Shown one piece after another: positions 1-10,120 of a stretch of 64,000 bases of DNA. The position numbers and the translations under genes are program-made. The notes beneath the pieces are model-generated. The model searched no databases, was not told the origin of the DNA, and saw only the letters and a program-made list of their open reading frames with translations. Numbering within the stretch: the stretch's first letter is position 1; every line of letters begins with the position of its first letter. The DNA is from Streptomyces cyanogenus (lineage in GTDB: Bacteria; Actinomycetota; Actinomycetes; Streptomycetales; Streptomycetaceae): the NCBI RefSeq assembly GCF_017526105.1, contig NZ_CP071839.1, positions 3,650,001 to 3,714,000 of the forward strand, given 5' to 3'.

Positions 1-269
1 TCTCGCGTTTCCCTTTCCGGCGGTTCCGACTTTATCAGAAGTTCTCAGCCGGTCTGACCGGCTGCTCATTTCTGAGTAATCGGAATGCTTCTCGGAGCGT
101 CGTTCACGACGACTGGAAGAAGCGATTAGATTCTATCGGCCGCCCGGCGGATGTGTCCAACTCCGGGCAACTGTTTGAATCTACCTCCCCACTCCCTCCG
201 TGTCAACGGCTCTCGCGGGGCGAAGAGGAGACTAGCAGGTCACCGGGGCCGGGCGCACATCCGGTGGGG
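1..269. other. gene-free left edge
   Basis: I see no credible coding region here. The stretch is less GC-rich than the genes to its right. It holds a short perfect hairpin (AGCCGGT at 47-53 with ACCGGCT at 57-63, 3-nt loop) and a smaller inverted repeat around 101-114. It lies downstream of the minus-strand SpoIIM-like gene, so it may carry that gene's terminator or the control region of a gene outside the window. It lacks a U-tract that would settle this. Confidence 0.4.
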
Positions 270-1277
270 TCAGGCAGCCACGGGCACGGAGGCGCTGCGG
301 TCCGCCGCTTCGACGTCACCGGTCTCGCCGGCGCGAACCGCACGACCACCCAGGACGTAGACGTAGGCCAGGAATGCCAGCTCGGCCGCCACTCCTATGC
401 CGATGCGGGCCCAGGTGGGCAGGCCGGAGGGGGTGACGAAACCTTCGATGGCGCCGGAGACGAACAGGACCAGGGCGAGGCCGATCGCCATGCCGACCGC
501 GGCTCGTCCTTCCTCGGCGAGGGCGGCGCGCCGGGTGCGCGGGCCGGGGTCGATGAGGGTCCAGCCGAGGCGCAGGCCGGTGCCGGCGGCGACGAAGACC
601 GCGGTCAGTTCCAGCAGCCCGTGCGGGAGGACCAGGCCGAGGAAGGTGTCGAGGCGGCCGGCCGAGGACATGAGGCCGAAGCCGACTCCGAGGTTGAGCA
701 TGTTCTGGAAGAGGATCCAGAGGACGGGCAGTCCGAGGAAGACACCCAGGACCAGGCACATCGCCGCCGCCTGGGCATTGTTCGTCCACACCTGGGCGGC
801 GAAGGCGGCCGCGGGGTGGCTGGAGTAGTAGGTCTCGTACTCTCCGCCGGGGCGGGTCAGCTCGCGCAGCTGGCCGGGCGCCGCGATGGACGACTGCACC
901 TCGGGGTGGGTGCCGATCCACCAGCCCAGGAGGATGGCGACGGCGGTGGAGACGAGTGCCGTGGGGACCCACCAGTGGCGGGTGCGGTAGACGGCGGCGG
1001 GGAAGCCCTGGCTCAGGAACCGCGTCACGTCGCGCCATGAGGCGCGACGGGTGCCGGCGACGGCACTGCGCGCGCGTGCCACGAGTTGGCTGAGCCGTCC
1101 GGTCAGCTGCGGGTCCGGCGCACTGGACTGGATGAGGGACAGATGGGTGGCGGTGCGCTGGTAGAGGGCGACGAGTTCGTCTGTTTCGGTGCCGGTGAGC
1201 CGGCGCCGACGGCGGAGAAGTGCGTCGAGCCGGTCCCATTCGGCTCGGTGTACGGAGACGAAGACGTCCAGGTCCAT
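270..1277 (-). CDS. stage II sporulation protein M (SpoIIM)-like membrane protein
   Basis: The protein has 335 residues and starts with an ATG. A charged, arginine-rich helical N-terminal part (about 1-95) is followed by roughly five hydrophobic segments starting near residue 100. This is the layout of the SpoIIM/DUF95 family. Bacillus SpoIIM belongs to the DMP peptidoglycan-remodelling complex, but actinobacterial members of this large family are mostly uncharacterised. It is divergent from an RDD-domain membrane protein across 143 bp, a pairing common in Streptomyces. The family call is from the overall pattern and the conserved hydrophobic core; a role in sporulation is inference only. Confidence 0.82.
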   Translation of the reverse strand: MDLDVFVSVHRAEWDRLDALLRRRRRLTGTETDELVALYQRTATHLSLIQSSAPDPQLTGRLSQLVARARSAVAGTRRASWRDVTRFLSQGFPAAVYRTRHWWVPTALVSTAVAILLGWWIGTHPEVQSSIAAPGQLRELTRPGGEYETYYSSHPAAAFAAQVWTNNAQAAAMCLVLGVFLGLPVLWILFQNMLNLGVGFGLMSSAGRLDTFLGLVLPHGLLELTAVFVAAGTGLRLGWTLIDPGPRTRRAALAEEGRAAVGMAIGLALVLFVSGAIEGFVTPSGLPTWARIGIGVAAELAFLAYVYVLGGRAVRAGETGDVEAADRSASVPVAA

Positions 1278-1420
1278 CGGGTCTGCATGCTCCTCGGCTG
1301 GTCGTCCACGACTCGTCGTGGATGCTCGTCGTTGCTGTCAGCTTGTCGTACTGCGGCGCGATGCGCCCACAGCTTGGCAGACTTGCGGTGCAGAGGGCTG
1401 ACCAGGGAAGGACGTCGGGC

Positions 1421-2518
1421 GTGAGTGAGCTGGTGACGGGCGAGGCGGTGGCCCTCGAACTGCGGCCCGCGAAGCTGCCGAGCAGGGCGCTGGCCGTGTT
1501 GCTCGACCTGGTGGTGGCGATGGTCGCGTACCTGGTCGTGATCATGGTGCTGGTGGCGTCGACGGCTTCGCTGGACGAGGCCGCGCAGGTGGCGCTGTCG
1601 ATCGCGACGTTTCTGCTGGTGCTGGTCGGCGGGCCCATAGCCGTCGAGACGCTCAGTCACGGGCGTTCGCTGGGGAAGCTGGCGTTCGGGCTCCGGGTGG
1701 TGCGGGACGACGGGGGGCCGATCCGGTTCCGGCACGCGCTGGTGCGGGGCGCGATCGGAGTGGTCGAGATCCTGATGACGTTCGGGGTGGTGGCCTGTAT
1801 CGCCTCGCTGGTCTCGGCGCGGGGGCGGCGGCTCGGGGACGTGTTCGCCGGCACGCTGGTCGTGCGCGAGCGGATACCTGCCGGGCGGACCGGGTTCGTT
1901 CCGCCTCCGCCGCCGTGGCTCGCGGGGCGGTTCGCCGGGCTGGATCTGTCGGCGGTGCCGGACGGGCTGTGGCTGGCCGTCCGGCAGTACCTGACCCGGA
2001 TGCACCAGCTCGATCCGCAGGTGTCGGCGGGGATGGCACAGCGGCTGGCGGCCGAGCTCGCGGGCCGTACGGGGGCTCCGGTGCCGCAGGATCTGCCGCC
2101 CGCCGCTTTCCTGGCGGCCGTGGTCCACGAGCGGCAGTCCCGAGAGGCCCGGCAGGCGTTCGGTCACGGCGGTGTGGTGTCCGACGGCTTCCCGCCGCCG
2201 GTCGCAGAGGCCGGTGCGCCGGGCTCGTATCCGGCTCGGGCCGCCCACCAGGCCCCGGCGCCGGTCTCGTACCCGTCGCCGCCTCAGACCCCGTACCGGT
2301 CTTCGCATGGGTCCGGGTCCCCCCTTCAGGCTCCGGCGTCGTCCCGGCCTCCCACTGCCTCCCAGCCGTCGGCCGGGCACCAGCCCCAGGGTTCCGTCCC
2401 GCATTCCGCCCAGGACCGGGCTGCGCAGCCGCAGGCCCCGCTCGCTCCGGCGCCTGTGCCGCAGGGCGACGAGTCGCGGGTCGACCGGCCGGCCACCGGG
2501 TTCGCGCCGCCGGCGTAA
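1421..2518 (+). CDS. RDD family membrane protein with proline/serine-rich tail
   Basis: This is a 365-residue protein. I chose the GTG at 1421 because GGGAAGG lies 9 nt upstream and the RDD domain begins directly afterwards; the open frame extends further upstream without a ribosome site. The domain shows the family's arginine and aspartate in the first helix (SRALAVLLDLVV), then two more membrane helices by about residue 150. The last 120 residues are a low-complexity Pro/Ser/Gln tail, probably disordered. RDD proteins are linked to ion or solute transport in a few cases, but no substrate can be read here. It is divergent from the SpoIIM-like gene. Confidence 0.85.
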   Translation: MSELVTGEAVALELRPAKLPSRALAVLLDLVVAMVAYLVVIMVLVASTASLDEAAQVALSIATFLLVLVGGPIAVETLSHGRSLGKLAFGLRVVRDDGGPIRFRHALVRGAIGVVEILMTFGVVACIASLVSARGRRLGDVFAGTLVVRERIPAGRTGFVPPPPPWLAGRFAGLDLSAVPDGLWLAVRQYLTRMHQLDPQVSAGMAQRLAAELAGRTGAPVPQDLPPAAFLAAVVHERQSREARQAFGHGGVVSDGFPPPVAEAGAPGSYPARAAHQAPAPVSYPSPPQTPYRSSHGSGSPLQAPASSRPPTASQPSAGHQPQGSVPHSAQDRAAQPQAPLAPAPVPQGDESRVDRPATGFAPPA

Positions 2519-2560
2519 CGCGGCCGGGGTCCGTCGGCGCAGCAGCGGGAGCAGGCGGCG

Positions 2561-3175
2561 TCAGTCGAATCTGGACGGCGGTGACTCCAGGTCCTCCAGC
2601 TCGATCCCGGGCGCGGCCAGGACCACGTCGCCGGCGATGTGGACGGCGTGCTGTTCGCCGGTGTCCAGGGCCGTGACCTGGTATTCGTCCACGGTCAGGG
2701 GGCCGTTGTCAGTGGCGTGTGCTTCGCTGTTCACCAGAGCCCAGGACTGGTCCAGGGTCCGGGGGGCGAGGACGGGGTCGGTGAAGGCCACGAGGCGTAC
2801 GCGGGTCGCGGCGGAGGAGGGGGTGAGGCGCAGGAGCCGGGCAGTGGCGACGAGGAACGCGGGGGACGTGCCGGTGAAGGCGTGGGCGCGCACATTGCCT
2901 TCGGTGGCATGGGTGCCGGTGGGGTCGGTGCGGACCCAGGTGACGCCGTCGAGGGCGGCGCCGCGCACCTGCCAGCCGCCCGCGTGGAGTTCGAGGCGGA
3001 TGGGACGGCCGAGGTCGTCCAGGGCGAGGTCGACCGAGCCGCGCTGGTCACCGGCGGGGCCGGTCAGTCGCGAGACATAGCGCCAGCCGGACGGGCCGGG
3101 GGCGCACTGGAAGTGTTCTTCTGCGAGGGGGGTGTGATCGTGCGGATCGTGGAGCGAATAGCGGCCGCGGGGCAT
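2561..3175 (-). CDS. conserved hypothetical protein
   Basis: This is a 204-residue soluble protein with no signal peptide or membrane segment. I set the start at the ATG at 3175 (MPRGRYSLHDPHD...), preceded by an AGGA. Reading further upstream would run through the strong hairpin at 3235-3267. The sequence alternates beta-prone stretches (GSVDLALDDLGRPIRLELH, VRLVAFTDPVL), which resembles a beta-barrel or ligand-binding fold, but I recognise no family. It lies downstream of ahcY on the same strand, with a hairpin between them, so co-transcription would need read-through. Function unknown. Confidence 0.7.
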   Translation of the reverse strand: MPRGRYSLHDPHDHTPLAEEHFQCAPGPSGWRYVSRLTGPAGDQRGSVDLALDDLGRPIRLELHAGGWQVRGAALDGVTWVRTDPTGTHATEGNVRAHAFTGTSPAFLVATARLLRLTPSSAATRVRLVAFTDPVLAPRTLDQSWALVNSEAHATDNGPLTVDEYQVTALDTGEQHAVHIAGDVVLAAPGIELEDLESPPSRFD

Positions 3176-3234
3176 GGGGGTCCTGGGTCTCGGGGCTGGT
3201 CCGGCCGGAAGCCATAGGTCGGGGGGCCAAAGGG

Positions 3235-3267
3235 GCAGGCCCCCGGCACGGGGGTGCGGGGGCCTGC
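3235..3267 (-). terminator. hairpin downstream of ahcY
   Basis: A perfect 10-bp GC stem (GCAGGCCCCC at 3235-3244 pairs with GGGGGCCTGC at 3258-3267) encloses a 13-nt loop. It lies 77 bp after the ahcY stop and about 60 bp before the next minus-strand start. It fits a terminator or a 3' stabilising hairpin. As is usual in Streptomyces, there is no clear U-run. Confidence 0.65.
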
Positions 3268-3343
3268 CTCGGAGGACCTGCTGCCAGGGGATGCGTCGGT
3301 GCACCGGCGCTCCCCCGGCCGGCCGGGCTGTGGGATCGCCGGC

Positions 3344-4801
<1,458 letters not shown>

Positions 4802-5257
4802 TGCGAGCTGCTCCTCGGGGTTGGGTCGAGGTGGGTACGGCTGGTCTGCGCGGCGGCGGACACAGGGGTGCCCGAGAAGAGGACACAGGCATGCCCACGT
4901 ACGCGCAGCGCAGTCCGTCGGAGGCCCTCTCTCCCTCGGTCGGTCCGCTCGGGACCGCCCGACCGCCATCAGCAGCGACGTCTGGCTCCGTCCCAAGCTA
5001 CACCGGACGGCCCGGTCGGCCCCAGCCCGCCTGGGCATTCGCGGGGCCGCATGCGGGGCGGGCCGCGGGGTGGGCGCGGGCGCTGGTGGTTGTGCGGAAA
5101 CCGTGGAGCCGGTGCCGCCAGAGCGGCATGAACAGGGACTTTTACGTCTTTGGGCCGGAGGTGGGGTGGTGCAGGATGCAGGGGACCGGGAGTTCCGGTT
5201 GCGCTCGCGGGGTGGCGAGGACGACACCCCGTGCGACGACGGCGTGAGGAGATCGAC
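4802..5257. other. divergent intergenic region between ahcY and the PTS gene
   Basis: This is 456 bp without a convincing gene. It must hold the promoters of both flanking genes and is long enough for regulated leaders. A GAGGAG ribosome site for ahcY sits at its left edge and a GAGGAGA for the PTS gene at its right edge. Short reading frames here show no protein-like composition. I could not identify a specific operator or riboswitch. Confidence 0.5.
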
Positions 5258-7336
5258 GTGACCAATCCGGCCGGGCCGCCCGCCACGGGTGGCCTCGATG
5301 ACGGGCGGCAGCCGCTGCGGCTGCTGGCGGTGACCGCCTGCCCGACCGGCATCGCGCACACCTACATGGCGGCGGAGAAGCTCGCCCAGGCCGCTGCCGG
5401 CCGGGGCATCGAGATGAAGGTGGAGACGCAAGGGTCCATCGGGGCCGAGAACGTCCTCGATGACAACGATGTCAGACACGCGGACGGTGTGATCGTCGCC
5501 GCCGACAAGGACGTCGACCTGAGCCGTTTCGTGGGGAAGCGGGTGCTCACGGTCGGGGTCGCCGAGGGCATCCACCACCCCGAGCAGCTGATAGAGCGGG
5601 TGCGGTCGGCGCCTGTGCACCGGGCGGTCGGGGCCGGCGACGGCCGCCTGCCGTCCGCCCCGGGCGGGAGCAGCGAGCGGGGAGCGGTGTACAAGGCGCT
5701 GATGAACGGCGTGTCGTACATGATCCCGTTCGTCGTGGCCGGCGGCCTGCTGATCGCGGTCTCGCTGGCGCTCGGCGGCCATGCCACGGCCAAGGGCTAC
5801 GTGATCCCGGAGGGCACCTTCTGGGCGCACGTCAACGCGGTCGGCGGGATCGGCTTCCAGCTGATGATCCCGGTCCTGTCCGGCTACATCGCCTACGCCA
5901 TCGCCGACCGGCCCGCGCTGGTGCCGGGCATGATCGGCGGCTGGATCGCCAACACGGGGGCGCTGTACGACTCCGAGGCCGGCGCGGGCTTCATCGGAGC
6001 CATCGTGACGGGGTTCCTCGCCGGGTACCTGGTGCTGTGGATCAAGAAGGTCCGGGTGCCGAGGTTCGTGCAGCCGATCATGCCGATCATCGTGATCCCG
6101 ATCGTGGCGACGACGGCACTCGGACTGTTCTTCATCTACGTCATCGGCAAGCCGATCTCGTGGGTGTTCGAACATCTGACGAGCTGGCTCGGCGGGATGA
6201 CCGGCACCAGCGCGGTGCTGCTCGGCGCGATCCTGGGCCTGATGATCGCGTTCGACATGGGCGGCCCGGTGAACAAGACGGCGTTCCTGTTCGGCGCGGG
6301 GCTCATCGCGAGCGGCAACCAGACGGTGATGGGCATGTGCGCGGCGGCGATCCCGGTGATGCCGCTCGGCCAGGGCGTGGCCACGCTGATCCGCCGGCGG
6401 CTGTACACCGAGCAGGAGCGGGAGACGGGTCTGGCGGCCCTGTTCATGGGGTGCTTCGGTATCTCGGAGGGTGCGATCCCGTTCGCTGCGGCGCGGCCCG
6501 CGCAGGTCATCCCGGCGAACATGCTCGGCGGCGCGGTGGCCGGCGCGGTCGCGGGGCTGGCCGGGGTGAAGGACGCGGTGCCGCACGGCGGGCCGATCGT
6601 GGCGGTGCTGGGCGCGGTGAGCGGGGTGCCGATGTTCTTCGTGGCCGTGGCGATCGGCACGGTGGTGACGGCGCTGACGACGGTGGCCCTGGTCGACGTG
6701 AGCGGGCGCCGGGGGCGTACGGAGGCCGTCGGCGAGGGTGGTGCCGGGGCTGTCGTACCGGGACAGGCGGGGCGGGAGCTGTCGCCGGTCGGGGCCGCTG
6801 CCGTCGAGGTGGCAGCTGGTCCGGTTGCGCGCGGTACGGCGACGGGGGCCGCTGCGCGGACCGCCGGGGACGCGGTGCCCGAGGTGCTGTCCGGGTATCT
6901 GACCGAGCGGACCGTGCGGGTGGCGCTCGGGGCGGTGGAGAAGGAGCCCGCGATCCGGGAGATGGCGGAGCTGCTGGCGCGCAGTGGCCGGGTCGCCGAT
7001 GTGGCCGAGCTGGTGGCGACCGCGCTGCGGCGCGAGGAGCAGGGGAGCACCGGCCTCGGCGAGGAGATCGCGATACCGCACGCCAAGACGGACGCGGTGA
7101 CGGCACCGGTCGTCGGCTTCGCGCGGTCGTCGGAGGGCGTGGAGTGGGGTTCGCTGGACGGTACGAGGGCCCGGCTGATCTTCATGATCGCCGTACCGGA
7201 GGCTGCCGCGGGCGACGAGCATCTGCGGATCCTCGCGCTTCTGTCCCGCAAGCTGATGGACACCGGGTTCCGGGAGCGGCTGCTGGCGGCGCCGGACGAG
7301 CGGGCGGTGCTGGAGGTGCTGGCCGAGGTGGGGTGA
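5258..7336 (+). CDS. fructose-family PTS permease, domain order IIB-IIC-IIA
   Basis: This 692-residue protein imports and phosphorylates a sugar using phosphate relayed from PEP via EI and HPr. The GTG at 5258 follows GAGGAGA. The IIB domain comes first, with the phosphorylated cysteine C28 in TACPTG. The IIC membrane domain spans about residues 145-480 (many helices, MNGVSYMIPFVVAGGLL). After an Ala/Gly/Val-rich linker, the IIA domain carries the phosphohistidine H608 in IPHAKTD. Fructose permeases are often ordered IIA-IIB-IIC, whereas the B-C-A order is that of Bacillus ManP, which imports mannose and sits beside manA. Here manA is two genes away. Substrate fructose or mannose is inference. 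Confidence 0.9.
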   Translation: MTNPAGPPATGGLDDGRQPLRLLAVTACPTGIAHTYMAAEKLAQAAAGRGIEMKVETQGSIGAENVLDDNDVRHADGVIVAADKDVDLSRFVGKRVLTVGVAEGIHHPEQLIERVRSAPVHRAVGAGDGRLPSAPGGSSERGAVYKALMNGVSYMIPFVVAGGLLIAVSLALGGHATAKGYVIPEGTFWAHVNAVGGIGFQLMIPVLSGYIAYAIADRPALVPGMIGGWIANTGALYDSEAGAGFIGAIVTGFLAGYLVLWIKKVRVPRFVQPIMPIIVIPIVATTALGLFFIYVIGKPISWVFEHLTSWLGGMTGTSAVLLGAILGLMIAFDMGGPVNKTAFLFGAGLIASGNQTVMGMCAAAIPVMPLGQGVATLIRRRLYTEQERETGLAALFMGCFGISEGAIPFAAARPAQVIPANMLGGAVAGAVAGLAGVKDAVPHGGPIVAVLGAVSGVPMFFVAVAIGTVVTALTTVALVDVSGRRGRTEAVGEGGAGAVVPGQAGRELSPVGAAAVEVAAGPVARGTATGAAARTAGDAVPEVLSGYLTERTVRVALGAVEKEPAIREMAELLARSGRVADVAELVATALRREEQGSTGLGEEIAIPHAKTDAVTAPVVGFARSSEGVEWGSLDGTRARLIFMIAVPEAAAGDEHLRILALLSRKLMDTGFRERLLAAPDERAVLEVLAEVG

Positions 7337-7626
7337 GCCGACAGGGCTGACGGGGCAGTTGGGGCGGCGGGTTCCGCGTACGGGCCTCCGCCCCGGCCCG
7401 CGCGGGAGCCGGCGAGCGGCCCGGGGCGAGGGCGGGGTTCCGCCTGGACTCCCGCGGAATCCGGCGGGCCCGGACCGTCGTCCCGCAACAGGCCTCCCGA
7501 GCCCGCCCCGGACGGGAAGGCCGCTCAGGGCGAGGGCCCGGGTCCGACAGGCCCCCCGCGGAGAGCGGAAGGCGCCGACCGGTGCCGTCGGCGCCCTGGC
7601 CGACGCAGCCGGTCCAGGGCGGACGC

Positions 7627-7679
7627 CCGTCCTGCGAGAGCGATGCCGGTCGGAGGTTGGCGCCGGTCTCGCAGGACGG
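7627..7679. terminator. inverted repeat between convergent genes
   Basis: A perfect 13-bp inverted repeat (CCGTCCTGCGAGA at 7627-7639 with its complement at 7667-7679) has a 27-nt centre. It lies just before the 3' end of the minus-strand cation-efflux gene, in the 349-bp gap after the PTS gene, so it can serve both strands. The rest of the gap (7337-7626) is extremely GC-rich and I see no gene in it. Confidence 0.5.
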
Positions 7680-7685
7680 TACCGG

Positions 7686-8666
7686 TCAGTGCCCGGCGGA
7701 GTGCGGGGTCGGGCCGCCCGGGGTCGCCTCCGGGTCGGGGCCCTTGGCGGCCTCGGCCTCGCTGTAGATGTCCGGCTCCAGGTAGATGACGCGGGCGATC
7801 GGGACGGCGGCGCGGATGCGGGCCTCGGCGGCGTTGATGGCGCTCGCGACCTCGGCGGCCGTGTCGTCGTGCCGCACGGCGATCTTGGCGGCGACCAGCA
7901 GCTCCTCGGGGCCGAGGTGCAGCGTGCGCATGTGGATGATGCCGGTGACCGTGTCGCCGTCGACGATCGCGGCCTCGATCTTCCTGACGTCCTCGAGGCC
8001 GGCCGCCTCACCCAGCAGCAGCGACTTGGTCTCGGCGGCCAGGACCAGGGCGATCAGGACGAGCAGGACACCGATGCAGACGGTGCCGATGCCGTCCCAG
8101 GTGCCGTCGCCGGTGAGCAGGGCCAGGCCGACACCGCCGAGGGCGAGCACCAGACCGATGAGCGCGCCGAAGTCCTCCAGGAGGACGACGGGCAGCTCGG
8201 GCGCCTTGGCGCGGCGGATGAACTGGGACCAGGAGAGCTTGCCCCGCAGTTCGTTGGACTCCTTGATGGCCGTGCGGAAGGAGAAGCCCTCGGCGATGAT
8301 CGCGAAGACGAGGACGCCGACCGGCCAGTACCAGTGCTCCAGTTCGTGCGGGTGGCGGATCTTCTCGTAGCCCTCGTAGATGGCGAACATGCCGCCGATG
8401 GAGAAGAGCACGATCGAGACGAGGAAGGCGTAGATGTACCGCTCGCGGCCGTAGCCGAAGGGGTGCTGCGGGGTTGCCTCGCGTTGCGCCTTCTTGCCGC
8501 CGACGAGCAGCAGGAACTGGTTGCCGGAGTCGGCGAGCGAGTGGACGCCCTCGGCGAGCATCGAGGAGGAGCCGCTGAACGCGAACGCCACGAACTTCGA
8601 TGCCGCGATCGCGAGATTGGCGCCGAGTGCCGCCACGATCGCCCTGGTACCGCCTGACGCGCTCAT
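7686..8666 (-). CDS. cation diffusion facilitator (CDF) family transporter
   Basis: This 326-residue membrane protein should export a divalent metal such as zinc or iron by proton antiport. I chose the ATG at 8666 (MSASGGTRAIVAAL), where the first helix begins, with AAGGGA upstream. Metal-site signatures are visible: HSLADSGNQ in helix 2, and LLEDFGALIG in helix 5. The C-terminal cytosolic domain (about 225-300) has the alpha-beta CDF dimerisation pattern (VTGIIHMRTLHLGPEELLV). It follows manA on the same strand with a 167-bp gap, so linkage to mannose metabolism is probably only positional. Confidence 0.9.
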   Translation of the reverse strand: MSASGGTRAIVAALGANLAIAASKFVAFAFSGSSSMLAEGVHSLADSGNQFLLLVGGKKAQREATPQHPFGYGRERYIYAFLVSIVLFSIGGMFAIYEGYEKIRHPHELEHWYWPVGVLVFAIIAEGFSFRTAIKESNELRGKLSWSQFIRRAKAPELPVVLLEDFGALIGLVLALGGVGLALLTGDGTWDGIGTVCIGVLLVLIALVLAAETKSLLLGEAAGLEDVRKIEAAIVDGDTVTGIIHMRTLHLGPEELLVAAKIAVRHDDTAAEVASAINAAEARIRAAVPIARVIYLEPDIYSEAEAAKGPDPEATPGGPTPHSAGH

Positions 8667-8799
8667 GTGTCCGCGTTGTCCCTTCGCCTCTGTCGCCTCA
8701 TGGCTCCGTCCAGGCGTGTGCCCGGTTTTGCCCAGCCTTTGCCGGTGGGTCATTCTTGCAGCCCGGCCGGGCAGCGGAGCGTCAGGTATCCACAACCCC

Positions 8800-8843
8800 G
8801 GTCATACGATCCGACGGTCGCCCACAGGCCTGGTCATACGATC
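8800..8843. repeat. 12-bp direct repeat spanning the manA stop codon
   Basis: GGTCATACGATC occurs at 8800-8811 and again at 8832-8843. The right copy contains the manA stop codon. The copies are 32 bp apart, so this looks like a small local duplication of the 3' end of the gene. No role is evident. Confidence 0.6.
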
Positions 8844-9985
8844 ACGGTGGCGCGGAAGACCGTGCCCGCGCCGGAGATCTCCGCCCGCTCGCCGGCCGGG
8901 ACGAAGACCGACTGACCGGGGCGCAGTTCGTGTTCGCCCGCGCGGACGGTGCCTGCCGTGCAGAGCAGGATCTGCGGGGTGTCCCGGGTGAGGTCGTGGG
9001 CGGTGCCGCCCTCGGGGAGGACGTACCGCGAGAGCCGGAACTCGTCGGTCGGCGTCTCGTAGACCTCCTCGCCCTCCGGTGAGGCCTCGGGACGCAGCAC
9101 GCCCGGGTCGGCCGGCTCGAAGCGGACGATCCGCAGGAGTTCGGGGACGTCGACGTGCTTCGGGGTCAGGCCGCAGCGCAGGACGTTGTCGGAGTTGGCC
9201 ATGATCTCGACGCCGAGGCCGCTCAGGTAGGCGTGCGGGATGCCGGCACCGAGGAACAGGGCCTCGCCGGGCTGGAGGCGGACGTGGTTGAGCAGCATGG
9301 CCGCGATCACGCCGGGGTCGCCCGGGTAGTGGTGGGCGATGTCGGCGTAGGGGGCGTAGGCGCCACCGAGGCGGGTGCAGGCGGCGGTGGCCTCGGCGAC
9401 CGTGTGCGCCATCTCCTCCGGGTCGGCGCTCAGGATCGCGGTGAGCACCTCGCGCAGGGCCGCGTCCTCGGGGTGGGCGTGCAGCAGGTCGACGTACGGC
9501 TTGAGGGAGTCGACGCCGAGCCCGTCGAGCAGGTCGGCGGCCCGGACCGGGTCGCGGAAGCCGCACAGGCCCTCGAACTCGGTGAGCGCGCAGATCAGTT
9601 CGGGCTTGTGGTTGGCGTCCTTGTAGTTGCGGTGCGGGGCGTCGACCGGGATGCCGCGCCGCTCCTCGTCGGCGTAGCCCTCCGTGGCCTGCTTCAGGTC
9701 GGGGTGCACCTGGAGGGACAGGGGCGCTCCGGCGGCGAGGATCTTGAGCAGGAACGGCAGGTGCGGCCCGAACCTGGCGACCGCGCGGGCGCCGAGTTCC
9801 CGCTCCGGGTCGGCTTCGATGACCTCGACGAGCGTCCCGCGCGGGGTGCGCGAGGGGGCACCGGGGTGCGCGCCCATCCACATCTCCGCCTGGGGTTCGC
9901 CGGTCGGCTCGACGCCGAGGAGGTGCGGGATGGCGGTGGGGGAACCCCAGGCGTAGGGGCGGATGGTGTTGTCGAGGCGGTCCAT
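8834..9985 (-). CDS. manA: mannose-6-phosphate isomerase, class I
   Basis: This 383-residue cytosolic zinc enzyme interconverts fructose-6-phosphate and mannose-6-phosphate, the entry to GDP-mannose. The type-I hallmarks are present: the N-terminal IRPYAWGS motif, the zinc-binding Q-x-H in LQVHPDLKQA, an acidic ligand further on, and the C-terminal cupin with FVPAGE. It is 135 bp downstream of the SIS-domain gene and continues the minus-strand manB cluster. The product feeds manB and manC in this window, supplying mannose for glycoproteins, lipid-linked sugars or wall polymers. Confidence 0.96.
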   Translation of the reverse strand: MDRLDNTIRPYAWGSPTAIPHLLGVEPTGEPQAEMWMGAHPGAPSRTPRGTLVEVIEADPERELGARAVARFGPHLPFLLKILAAGAPLSLQVHPDLKQATEGYADEERRGIPVDAPHRNYKDANHKPELICALTEFEGLCGFRDPVRAADLLDGLGVDSLKPYVDLLHAHPEDAALREVLTAILSADPEEMAHTVAEATAACTRLGGAYAPYADIAHHYPGDPGVIAAMLLNHVRLQPGEALFLGAGIPHAYLSGLGVEIMANSDNVLRCGLTPKHVDVPELLRIVRFEPADPGVLRPEASPEGEEVYETPTDEFRLSRYVLPEGGTAHDLTRDTPQILLCTAGTVRAGEHELRPGQSVFVPAGERAEISGAGTVFRATVIV

Positions 9986-10120
9986 GTGTCTTCTCTGTCT
10001 CCGTACGTGCGCTGCTCAGCCGGCGCTGTCGCGTCTTGTCGCGCCGCCGGCGGGACTCCCCGGGCCGCCGGGGCACGTGTCGTGCCGTCGGCGGGCGCGG
10101 GCGGTCGGCCAGGAGTCAGA

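Noticed and set aside
4802..5000. SAH or SAM riboswitch in the ahcY leader
   Set aside because: I read the minus-strand leader for the conserved SAH-riboswitch core and pseudoknot pairing and could not find them; the GC-rich inverted repeats present are unremarkable.
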